Positions 33,708 to 43,576 of a DNA stretch of 44,148 nucleotides are shown piece by piece. This DNA is from Gnetum montanum. Its lineage: Eukaryota > Streptophyta > Gnetopsida > Gnetales > Gnetaceae. The position numbers and the translations under genes are program-made. Location of the stretch: positions 806 through 44,953 of the forward strand of contig MNCI01009367.1 of the NCBI GenBank assembly GCA_015680685.1. Reading direction: 5' to 3'. How positions within the stretch are numbered: the first letter of the stretch is position 1; each line of letters starts with the position of its first letter. The notes beneath the pieces were generated by a model that ran no database searches, was not told the DNA's origin, and saw only the letters and a program-made list of their open reading frames with translations.

Positions 33708-33874
33708 ATGCTTAGCATATACACTGCCACTATACGCTGTCATTATACGCTAGTCATTCAAGCCTATACACTGAGACCTAGTCTATATGTTGTACGCCAC
33801 CAACGTAGGTTTACACCGCATTAGGTATACTAGTTTCATATCCTTTCATTGTGTCATATTCTCAACTATTCATC

Positions 33875-34484
33875 ATGAACATCGCAAACTCCAACGCTAC
33901 AACCACACCAGTCACAGACCTTGTAGGCACCATGGCCGTTCAACAGCCTGTGGTACAACCCACAGTGGGGCCCTGCTGGTCTCTTAGATTACAAGGGAGG
34001 AACCCCTCGTCTAATATTATAACTCAAGACCAGTAAAATTTCATATGCATGAAAATACAATCTGGCCTAGCTATGGACCGAGCTGAAATGGAAGCTAAGA
34101 AGCAATACGAACTTTTCTATAGGGGAGGACAAGAGTTCATTCCTTCCCTGTACGATATCATCCCTATTCCAAGGCCTTACTCTGAGCTCATCTCACAACT
34201 CCTCCTACAAAGGAGCCAGTCTCTAGACCAGCTTGTAGTAAATCCTCAACTGGAAGAGGAGGATGACTTCGCAGCCCAATCTGAGCATCAAGATTCGTAC
34301 CATACTCTTAGTCCACAAACCTATGTCAACCCGTTGTTTCATCGAGCCACAGGGAAAATTACATCCCTTCAACCATTTAGATTCACCCAAGCACAAATAC
34401 CTCAACAAGAATCATCTGCACTTGTTCATATTCCTCCTGCAACCGACCCGCAACTCAATACACTTCCTCTTGCTATTCTCCTTG
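33875..34484 (+). pseudogene. Family-B gag-like N-terminus
   Basis: The frame starts MNIANSNATTTPVTDLVG. It is broken by one stop (34034-34036) and reopens at 34049 with MDRAEMEAKKQYELFYRGG and FIPSLYDIIPIPRPYSEL. Its position after primer-binding site and leader argues for gag. No zinc knuckle is reached, because the frame passes without interruption into LRR sequence at about 34480. Domain identity is inferred from position only. Confidence 0.45.
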
Positions 34485-35489
34485 TAGACATGCATCAAAA
34501 TGCTTTTACAAGCTATGTTCCTTCTCAGTTGGGCACACTAAAAAACCTATCTCTACTCTACTTGTGGAAAAACAACATGATAGGCAGCATTCCCACATCT
34601 TTAGGGAACTACAACAATCTTCATAAACTTATATTTGATGAAAATCAGCTAATGAGAGTCATTCCTCTGCAGCTTGGAAGGTTGCTGCTAAATGTTTTCA
34701 ATGTAATGTCCAATTGTCTTGTAAATGATGGCTATGCCAAAATTTATATTTAATTTTCTCTTTTAAATTCCTCCAGCCTAAATGTTTTGGATGTTGCTAG
34801 AAGGGTTCCCACTCAACCTATCAACACTACTTTTGAATGGGACCTTTATATGTGGTTCAATTCCTTGGAAGGCCTTGGCAAGCCTAGAAAACTTGATAAG
34901 TCTTGATTTGTCTGAGAACAAGCTCTCAGGTCATATTTCTAGGTCGATGCGAGAAATAAAGAAAATTTAGAGAATTTATCCAGGGAACAACAAATTGCAA
35001 GGCAACATAGCCTCCAAAATTAGGAGGCTTACCTCTACTCTGTATGAGCTTTCAATACAAAATAACTACTTGTTGGGGGGAATTCTTGATGCAATTGGTA
35101 ACCTAAAAAACCCAAGAAATTTAGTCATGGTTCATAATAACCTTGCCAAGTACCATTCCTTCTAGGTTAGGATAATGTAATAATTTAGAGCTTTTGGACC
35201 TTTCTTCAAATAAGTTCGATGGCTCCATCCCACTGAAAGTGGCAAATCTCTACAACATTTAAATCTACTTCAATTTGTCACACAATTCCTTGCATTAAAG
35301 ATTGCTAGTAGAAATTGGTAAGATGATTCACACTAAAGCCATAAATGTTTCAACAAATAAAATTAGTGACACTATTCCATCTGATCTTGGAGGTTGCAAC
35401 AACCTGCAACATCTGAATTTATCGTTTAATGAGTTTGAAGGATTAATTCCAAGGTCTTTGAGCCAGTAGCAAAACCTTATGCCATGAAC
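34480..35489 (+). pseudogene. LRR receptor-kinase ectodomain fragment
   Basis: It is collinear with the ectodomain at 1978-966 (minus strand) from MHQNAFTSYVPSQLGTLKNL to the LRR ending RSLS. Short stretches compared by eye are roughly 85% identical at nucleotide level. The first 89 codons are in frame with the upstream gag frame. Later parts need frame changes and contain stops (for example TAA at 34751). Neither LRR start nor membrane or kinase part is present. It ends where the family-C LTR begins. A product could only be a gag-LRR chimera of 234 residues, which I consider non-functional. Confidence 0.85.
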
Positions 35490-35493
35490 ATGT

Positions 35494-35880
35494 TGATGTC
35501 CACACTCCCATGCTCTCATGGGGTCATGCTTATCAATGTCTCTATTTCTCTCTCTTAATAACCACAGTAAAAATCATGCGAGTAGTGGGCATTTGAACTA
35601 CTGGGTGGTGGCCATTCATGGTGGAAGTTACAATCATTAGTGGTGAATGTTACAAGTAGAACATGGTGGCAATTACTTCATGGTTGTTATGTGCATTCGT
35701 GGTGGAGGATGTGGGCATTAATGGTAGGAATTACGAGCTTGCATCACAGTTCTATAAAATGGCAGCAAAGGCAGTCTTCAAAAGGGGGGTTTCCCTACCC
35801 ATACAGGAGGCACCCTAGGCAATAGTCTCCTAAAATCAGTTTTCTTTCCCAGTGTTGGTGTGACCAAAATTTGTGCATCA
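35494..35880 (+). repeat. Family-C 5' LTR (about 387 bp)
   Basis: It starts TGATGTCCACACTCCC and ends TTGTGCATCA, with 5-bp terminal repeat TGATG/CATCA and a TATA-like TCTATAAAATGG near 35751. The start coincides with the end of LRR homology, and the end is followed by a primer-binding-site-like sequence. No partner LTR is visible, so the borders are inferred. Confidence 0.5.
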
Positions 35881-36562
35881 ACGCCTTTTTGACACTAGAA
35901 AGAGGGCCATCTCTCTTACCTTTATTATCCCATTTTCTAAAATATTTATTTTTTTGTCCTTTTCCAATCCCTATTTTGTTTCCCAAAAATTTCATTTTTC
36001 TAATTTCAAACATATTTTATTTAAAATTTCTATTTTTAGCCATTATTTTGAAAAACCTTTTTACAGAATTTTCAAGCCCTTTATTTCCTGTTCTCAAAAC
36101 TTTATTTCCTTAAAAATTTTGGGTCTGATCACCCATTTTTCTTTAATCCCTTTTTTAAAAAAACAAAAAGCCCTTCTTTCTCAGTCCCATTTTTGAATTT
36201 TTGTTTTGGCGGTCCTTACCTTGGTCCTAGAATAGGTAAGGTGGTTTTATTTAGTTATGCAATTTTAAATCTATTTTTTCTAAAATTTTGCATTTTACTA
36301 TTTCCTTTTTAATTTTATAAGTATTGCAATTTTATACATTTATTTTTCTTTTCAAAAAAATATAGCATATTTTAGGATTTTTTTTAACAAAAAAATTATT
36401 ATTTTAGTATTTTCTTTTCTTTTTATGCAATTTTATAGTTTCATTCTAACAATTATATTTTATAGTTTTGTTTTATGAGTGAACTTTGCTTTGCTTCTAA
36501 CCAACCATGTCTTCACATCAAGGAATTTTCCAAGTTTTATTCCTAAGAGAACTCGAACTAGG

Positions 36563-37719
36563 ATGGTAGCTAATCAACCCCCAACTCCCTTCATTAGCAA
36601 CCCCTTCAACTTCACTAATTATCACAATATCCCAAAATCACTTCAAAATATAAATTTATTTTTCAATCCCACAAACATTACTAGCAATGCCCTCCAACAT
36701 AGACAATGGTTTGAACACTTACTTGAGATCCACAACATTGTCCAAAATGATGTGGCATGTAGAGTATTTCTGACAACTTTCAGGAGTAAGGCCACTGAAT
36801 GGTTCTTAATGCTTCCCAATGCTTCCAATGACTTATGGAAGGAGTTCAAAAATAAGTTTTTGATCCAATTTGACAAATTCACTAGCCCTGCCATAGCATC
36901 AAGTAACTTCACAAGCTTAAGAAACCTACCTGGGGAGAACGTCTGGGATTACAACCTAAGATTCCTTCAGTAGCTAGCCTATGTGCCAAGTGAGATGTGT
37001 CCACAACCCAATGGCATCCTCAATTTTTACCTTTCTACCATTGATCCATTCTTTGCCTATGCCATCAAATTTGATTCAAACATAATGAAAATATAGGGAG
37101 TAATGGCTAAAGCCATGGAGCTAGAAAAAATTACCCTTATGAACAACATTCAAACCCAGTTTGGGATGATAAGAATTAGTAATCCCATGCAATCTAATAC
37201 TCTACCTCTAACAACTTTCTCAATGGCCAATACTATGTTCCAAACTCCCATTCCCCTTCAAATGACTCAACCTACAAACAACTACTTTTAAGATCCCACA
37301 TCTTCTTCATTCCTATCACCTAACAGTTGTTTGAATGATGATCAATCAAAGACCTTAATCCAATCAATCATAAACCCACATGGGATATCCAACCCTACTA
37401 AACCCTCAACTCAAACTCAAGATCAAATGATCCATATATTAACTTCACTTCAAAAACTTTCAAATGAAGTAGTTGAACTAGAGCGGAATAACAAGAAGGA
37501 TCTTATACAACCAAAAAAGTCAAGTTCATCAGCCGATGATAATTATTGCCACCTCCATAACACGATGCAACATTCTAAGAGGAATTATCCCCAATTCTTG
37601 GAATTATATGGAGATCACATCCAAGGTCATAAAAATGGGAAACCTCCTATTATGGTCCTTAATGTACCTCATGAAACAAAAAATGAAGAGGTTTTCTCAT
37701 TGGAGCAAGTTATGGTAAG
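36563..37719 (+). pseudogene. Family-C gag
   Basis: From MVANQPPTPFISNPFN, it matches plant Ty3 gag proteins: a capsid-like domain with QWFEHLLEIHNI, FRSKATEWFLMLP, WKEFKNKFLIQF and NVWDYNLRFLQ (the retrotransposon gag fold). Stops after FLQ, after IMKI and after NNYF split the frame. Near the end, CHLHNTMQHSKRNY looks like a damaged zinc knuckle lacking its last cysteine. The family-A LTR interrupts it at 37720, and the apparent stop after VSDEL is the LTR's own TGA. Confidence 0.7.
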
Positions 37720-38545
37720 TGATGAGTTGTGATATCACATATGTGATATCACATCCATGATATCGCATCCACCCATGCAATATCGTGTACGTGATATCGC
37801 AGCCCACCGCAATGTCTATAAATAAGAGGCAACTTTCCCTATTTTAGATATCTAGACTTAGACCCTTAGCCAAACTATAGCAGTTTTACCATTTCAGAGT
37901 TAGAATAATTTCCATGTGCCTGCAATAGGAGTCTTAAAGTGAACAGATCTTTATTCGAGAAAATTGTACCTAAGCACACATTTGTGTACGGAAATAAAGA
38001 TGAACTTTCTGATAAACCTTGCAACATGTTAACTAAGCTAAATAGGATTTAATTATTGTTAAATATTTAAATGCTTTCCTAGATAAGTAATCTCTCTCAA
38101 CCCTTGACTCTCCTAGTTAAGTGCACTCAGTACGACTACTTTGAGCACGTGTGTAATGCTTGGTAACCTAGTAACAAGTAGCATTTGGTAATCCCAATAG
38201 CGTTGCATTCATTTAGGGTGTGTGCGACAAGTGGGAATGGATTCTGGTGCTAGGATAATTAGAACTTAGTTACTGAATAGTTAATGAAAGATAGTCATTT
38301 AGTTCTCTTCACCTTCCCCGCTTAGCATAGGACATTAAAAAGATAAAAGATATAAAAATCATATACCTCAAGCTTACTTAACCATATGACCGTGACAATA
38401 CAAGTAAGTTTGGGAAGACATCGATTGATTAACCTTAAGTGTTTCATTAAGGCGTGTAAGCATTTAGTCCTTAGAGTTTGATCAGATCAGGCGTGAGATG
38501 CTCGTATTTGTATGGTTGAGTGTAGGGGTACCTCGCCACTCATCA
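37720..38545 (+). repeat. Family-A 5' LTR (826 bp)
   Basis: It runs from TGATGAG to CTCATCA in plus orientation. TATA box TATAAATAAG at 37817-37826. U3 upstream of the TATA is only about 97 bp and is filled by the GATATC dyad array. The inner border abuts the primer-binding site. Confidence 0.85.
37728..37800. promoter_or_regulatory. 14-bp-periodic GATATC dyad array in family-A U3
   Basis: GATATC occurs at 37731, 37745, 37759 and 37793, with AATATC at 37779: spacing 14, 14, 20, 14. The first two sites form a 26-bp perfect palindrome centred between 37740 and 37741 (core GATATCACATATGTGATATC). The sister LTR at 18058 has the same spacing (18828, 18842, 18856). The array ends just upstream of the TATA box. 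Confidence 0.75.
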
Positions 38546-38565
38546 TTGGTGTTGTTGCCAAGGAC
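38546..38565 (+). promoter_or_regulatory. Family-A primer-binding site (diverged)
   Basis: TTGGTGTTGTTGCCAAGGAC directly follows the LTR. It aligns with TTGGCACTGTTGTCGGGGAC of the first element. Confidence 0.7.
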
Positions 38566-38662
38566 TTAGTTGTTTGTGCGCTACGTAGAACATAGGAAAT
38601 CATTTACATCGTTGGGATACTAGAACGAACCCTTAGGATTGATCAAATATAAAAATTAGACA

Positions 38663-40735
38663 ATGGTAAATAGCACACTAAACAAGACAAAAATGTCTTC
38701 TTCTTTGCACAAAAGCATTTCACCGCTTAGGACCAACAGTAGAGAAAGTCAGCGGCACAACATACATAACCAAGATCTGCCAGTTCCTCAACAATTCCAT
38801 GTGGTATATATTCATCATGATGAATATGTACCCGACTTTACCTTTATTCTCCATAAAGAAAAACAACTACGTTGGAGAGACTTGGAGGGTAACATAGTAT
38901 TGCCCCCAGACCGAGTAGTCCCCAACATGCTCCTTCATGCTCTCGCACGAATAGGCATGCCACAGTTATATGTAGAGTACGTTACATGTGATTATGACAC
39001 AAGGAACTACCATTCCACAGAAGCATAACATGAAAGGGACTTGTGACAGGAGAGATACTATACATCGTTGAAGGGCAAAGCACCACATAACGCTCCACCC
39101 GTCTTAAGGGAAATTAAGAGTGGTGAACCTATTTCAATAGGTTCTTCACAAAATGATGTTCCTCCTCCTAATGATGGTGAGGAGGTGGTATATTAAAACC
39201 TTCACTCTACGATTCACAACCCTGGTTCTGAATCCCATGAACACCAAGTGTTCAATGAGGGAACACAAACACATGATAAGGGTGGGCAGTATGATTGTAA
39301 TCACGATCAAGGCCAAGACCACTTAAGAGAAGGTACGAAACATTATCATGGCAATGGTTATCCTTTCTCTTTACCTTCATCGTCACATTCATCCTCTTCT
39401 TTTGTATCAGGATGCAATCATAGGGAACCTAACTGTGAGGATAAGGGTAAAGAAAGTGAAAAACCTTGACAAGAGAGTTGAGAATGAAGACAAGGGCATT
39501 CTAGAGAATCACAGCATAGAAGAAAGGAAAGCAGGGAACTACGTAGACATCACAAAAACTATAAAAAAAATGACTACAAAGAACACCTACTTGCAACCTG
39601 GAGCATGTTAAACATCACGGAGGCTGTAAGAATACCCACAAGGAACCAAAAAGATAGCAAGATCAAGAGACTAGACATGAATAACATCCCATGATTTGAG
39701 GGGGGATACAATGTTAATCCTCAGAACCACTTACAAGAATTTCATGATGCATGTGCCTTGCAGAACATTGAGAACTAGTGGCAAAAATTAAAGTTATTCC
39801 CAAGGACACTAATGACAGAAGTGAAAAGCTGGTACCGGTCCTTAGAATCGAAATCCATTAGAAGGTGGAGTATGATGCTAGAACTATTTAATGATAAATA
39901 TCAAATGTACTCTTGAGTGTCCAACCTGCGAAAGAAAATCCAAGGATGGAAGCAGGAAATCACTAACCCTTGGATGCTACCATGAAGTATTATTATGCAC
40001 TATTACATTATTGCCCGGGCCATGGTTACGCACAACAAGATCAACTATGCCATCTCGTAGATGGGCTTAGGCATGAAACTAGGAGAACCCTTGGAACATA
40101 TGCCCAAGGGAGATTATTAGAGCTTAGGTCCCATCAGGTTCATAGATCGTTAGAGCAAGTAGCCAAGGAAGAGGGGGAGCTACATAAGAGAGAAAGTGCG
40201 GAAGAGTACAACCAAAATCCTTCCCTCCGAAAAAGGCGAGTGAGATTCTGTGAGGAGGAGGAACAGTCACCACTTGAAGAGATGGTGAATAGTAAAACCT
40301 TATCGCTCCTAAAATTAACAATAGAGGTGTCAGTGAAGGTAGACCAAATGTGGGACTCCTTAGATAGTAGATTTGAAACTGTTCTCAAAATCATAGAGGA
40401 GTCTAAGGAGCGAGGTAGTAACTATGATAAAAAAAGAGGGATTTGGACCATGCACGTAACAAAGGTAAGGGTAAAATGGCCATCACCAAAGAGGTTGCAG
40501 ATTCTGATATGGCCAATGATGGTGGATGTGAGATATGCCAATATGACCATCCTAAGGGATGTTGCCCAGTAATCTCACATCTACAAGAGTCTAGGGTGTA
40601 TGCACTCAACCCAAGACTTAACAAACGACAAACACCCCGATGGTTACCTTATCCCCAAGATCATCCAAGGCAGTTTCACCAACCTTTAAAGTATTACCCA
40701 AGTGGAACTCCACCACAACCTATTGAGCAACACTA
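38663..40735 (+). pseudogene. Family-A gag
   Basis: Degenerate frame from MVNSTLNKTKMSSSLHKSIS. It shows conserved LEGNIVLPPD and VPNMLLHAL, a His/Asp/Ser-rich spacer (39250-39470), then YYALLHYCPGHGYAQQDQL with LVDGLRHETRRTLG, typical of the C-terminal capsid region of Ty3 gag. A charged segment (RKRRVRFCEEEEQSP) follows. A knuckle-like CEICQYDHPKGCC (C-x2-C-x3-H-x3-C) precedes a Pro/Gln-rich end. Several stops and frameshifts. This copy supplies the middle of gag that the element at 9588-18872 lacks. Confidence 0.7.
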
Positions 40736-41079
40736 GCAGTGGCAATACCCACAGTCATGGGGGATGCCACCACCAAGGCAATAATACCCTTACTGGAAAT
40801 CAAATCCATATGGCCATTACATGTAGCAGCCAATCTCTCCACGTGACTCTGCCTATCACGTGACCCCACAACGTCACTACCAACCTCAAGAGTATTATAG
40901 GACTCCTTCTCTTGGGAGAGACAACCCACAAACATACCATCCTCCAAACCCATCCACAACTCTCACGTTGATAGCTCCATTACCACCCGCTCCAGCAATG
41001 CAGGGGAAACTCCCCACTCAACCACAGCAACATAATGCTCCAAGAGATGTGAACCTTCAACTTGCTGCTAGTTTTGACA

Positions 41080-41683
41080 ACCGTACAAAGAGAATATCTT
41101 TCTTCAAAACCAATAGTCCAACCAAGCTCTCACAACCACAAGCGGTTGAGCCTTTGAACGCTTCTCCATCAAATAAGGCTTTGGACCTCCCTTCAAACCA
41201 AAAATAGATCTCAATGCACACGGTTGTGTTAATGCATGTTGTCATTGACTGGATTAAGGTCGGCCACCTTCCCAGGAAATTCTTTGATCTGGGAAGTCCT
41301 CTAATCTATCTCCAAGTCACTGGCAATGAACCTCGTAAAGCTCTTCTGGACTAAAGTTCCGAAGTTAACTTAATATCACAAGAGATGTATAAAGCCTGGA
41401 ACTTGCCTCCACTAAAGAAGAGTAATATTCTATTAGACCTAGTTGACTAGTCCATCATTATTCCCTTGAGATTGGTGGAGGACATCGTTACCATTATGTG
41501 TGGGTAGTCATACCCAGCTAATTTCCTAGTGATACAAGTAACCAATGACAAAGAGAACTTCCCAATAATAATGGGGAGGGCATGGCTAAGTACCATAAAT
41601 GCATGCCTTGTAATCTATGATCTTTCCCTAGAAATATCTAAGGAAAACACTTTTGGGAAGATCAAGAAGAAGAAAGTTCCATG
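41080..41683 (+). pseudogene. Family-A protease region
   Basis: Begins with RISFFKTNSPTK and runs through the aspartic-protease region. The catalytic DSG of the sister copy (ALLDSGSGVNLIS) reads ALLD followed by a stop here. EMYKAWNLPPLKKSNILLDL and IIMGRAWLSTIN are recognisable. It is interrupted at 41683 by the solo LTR. Confidence 0.7.
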
Positions 41684-43256
41684 TGTAATGACCTAAATCG
41701 TCAGTGTAAGGTTGGAAGGGAAATAGACACTGAGAGATCATCGGGCAGCCACAGCTGACGCTGCCTTCACCCGAGGACAAACAAGAAAAGTAAACGAAGG
41801 TAGAGTGCCTTGGAGGGTTTGCACGCAAATCAACCAATGACTTCCCTGAGCATAAGCTACAACTAGCATTGGGGTTATTGTAAACGATGTCTTAGAACAT
41901 GTAAATGCATGTAAAATGTAAACATGACCCGTAAGACGTAAGAACATGAGGTGTAAAAAAATGTAAACTATAAACTAAATGTAAACTGAATGTTAGCAGA
42001 AATGTAAGCAGAACGTAAAATAGAAAATGAAAATAATGTTTGGTTGGTAAAACATAAATGATCTATTGCATAGAAAGGATGTGCATCGGTCCAAGCATAG
42101 CTGCGTGTAGATGGCAGGTCGAATGCCTAGCCCCAAGGTGATGTAACGTGATGATGAGATGATGTGATGTGGTGAATGTGAGAAATTCTTGGATGCCAAC
42201 AGTCAGGTGTGTCTAGCATCCAAGGATTGCAGGTTCTGTCCTCTCTCAGAATTTCCAATCTCTCCAATTTTGCCTCCCCCATTTATGTGAATTGACAAGG
42301 TAGTTATAGGGTTGTGCCGGGCTCGGGCACAAAATTCAAGAATGAAATCAACAACTGGGAGATGAGAGGAAAGCAGATCTAGTGACATGTATCCAATGGA
42401 TAGTTGTGCATGAGTTGGATGTCTGTTGGCGAGAGTTGGATTTTTGTCGGATAGTTGTGCATGAGTTGGATGTGTGTTGGCAAGCTACATTCTTGACCAG
42501 GTACATTGCATTTTACAATTAGTGGGTTATTCAAGCCCATGAAAGTACATTTAATTTAGACCGTGGAGGCCTGACATGCCCACAAATGGGATTTACAATG
42601 AAATGTACAAGAAGAGAAATTTGACTACCCAGCGTGACCTGCAATGTGACCTCAAAAACTTGTAATTTTGAGCTCAAATCTGGAATTTCCAAAGATAGGG
42701 TCCCATAGAATCAATAGTGGACCTTTAGTATGACTTGCACCCTTGAAATCAAGTCATTTTGACTTAGTTGTGAGGCTCTAAAAGTTGGTGACGGTGATCC
42801 TTACGCTGTGCATCGTCTGAAAACGTAACCCTAGCGCCACCAAGTCAAAATGACATATTTGAGGCCCAAATCTTGGTTTTCTGGAGGCTGGGAGCTGCTA
42901 GGGACCTTGGTGAAGGTCATGGGGGGTCCTTGTGCTCAATTTTGGCCTATTTTAACTCAATTTTAGGGCTCCAAATGTTGGTGACGCTGATCCTGACGCT
43001 GTGCAGCGTCTGAAAAAGTAACTATAGTGTACTTAGCCAAAACCAAACATTTTGAACCCGAAACTTTTGATTCTAGATGCTGGAAGTTAGTGCAATCACT
43101 TGTGGGCCCCGGGGGAACCGTTCTTGTTGAATCATGGGCCTTCGGGGGCTGTTTTGGAGGCCTCCAAGTTTGGTCATGTTGTACTCATGTTGGGTAGTAG
43201 CATGACTTCACTTGATTCTTGTCTAAAAGTGCTAGGCCAAAATTAGTGGTGTTTCA
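41684..43256 (-). repeat. Solo family-B LTR with target duplication
   Basis: 1573 bp flanked by CCATG on both sides (41679-41683 and 43257-43261). On the minus strand it starts TGAAACACCACTAATTTTGG and ends GATTTAGGTCATTACA, matching the ends of the family-B LTR at 32026-33289. Removing it restores the protease-linker sequence seen at 15755-15780. It contains a 192-bp-period tandem duplication (42785 on and 42977 on; shared block ACGCTGTGCA). A solo LTR arises by recombination between the two LTRs of a full element. Confidence 0.85.
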
Positions 43257-43261
43257 CCATG

Positions 43262-43570
43262 CATAACATACAGTGATATAGAGGGTGATGGAGTACAAGA
43301 ATGTTCATCATTACCTGCATGCAATCGGTGTGCCTAGGAAGTTAACATACAAAAGTGCTTGTATGTAGCAACCACACAACAAAAAGACACCCAATGGTTG
43401 ATAGCTAATCAAGAGAGAAACTCACCAATGTGCATGGGACTAACTAGGGGACCAACTTGCACCCACGTAGAAGGCATAGATGCACTGGAGCAAGATTGTT
43501 GTTGACTTCCAAACCTTACCTTGAAAACATCAATTAGGGTAAGCTGGAAAATCTTAAAAAATTCAAACAA
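43262..43570 (+). pseudogene. Family-A protease-RT linker remnant
   Basis: Continuation of the family-A internal sequence after the solo LTR, collinear with 15780-16085 of the first element (shared MCM/MCMG-LT motif region and LENIN). It stops at FKQ, just before the RT N-terminus. Confidence 0.65.
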
Positions 43571-43576
43571 ATACTT

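Larger units (their letters stand above)
32026..34484 (+). mobile_element. Family-B LTR retrotransposon, 5' part
   Basis: It consists of a 5' LTR (32026-33289), a primer-binding site, a leader with a 48-bp minisatellite and a gag-like frame. It inserted into the family-A fragment at 32025. The internal part is broken at about 34480, where an LRR-kinase fragment begins. No pol domain is present, so the clade cannot be fixed from protein. The LTR ends match the solo LTR at 41684-43256. Confidence 0.65.
35494..37719 (+). mobile_element. Family-C LTR retrotransposon, 5' part
   Basis: It has a probable 5' LTR (35494-35880), primer-binding site (35889-35908), a T-rich leader (35910-36478) and gag, cut at 37719 by the family-A LTR. 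It inserted at the 3' edge of the LRR fragment. The remainder would lie beyond the right end of the window. Confidence 0.6.

Noticed and set aside
33529-33753. Second repetitive frame in the minisatellite
   Set aside because: Any frame of a 48-bp repeat is periodic; only one can be real, and probably none is.
34480-35489. Second functional LRR receptor
   Set aside because: It has stops, frame changes, no signal peptide and no kinase, and is bounded by retrotransposon sequence on both sides.
40124-40394. Minus-strand frames of 65-84 codons
   Set aside because: Antisense to the family-A gag segment, which carries the conserved capsid and zinc-knuckle motifs on the plus strand.
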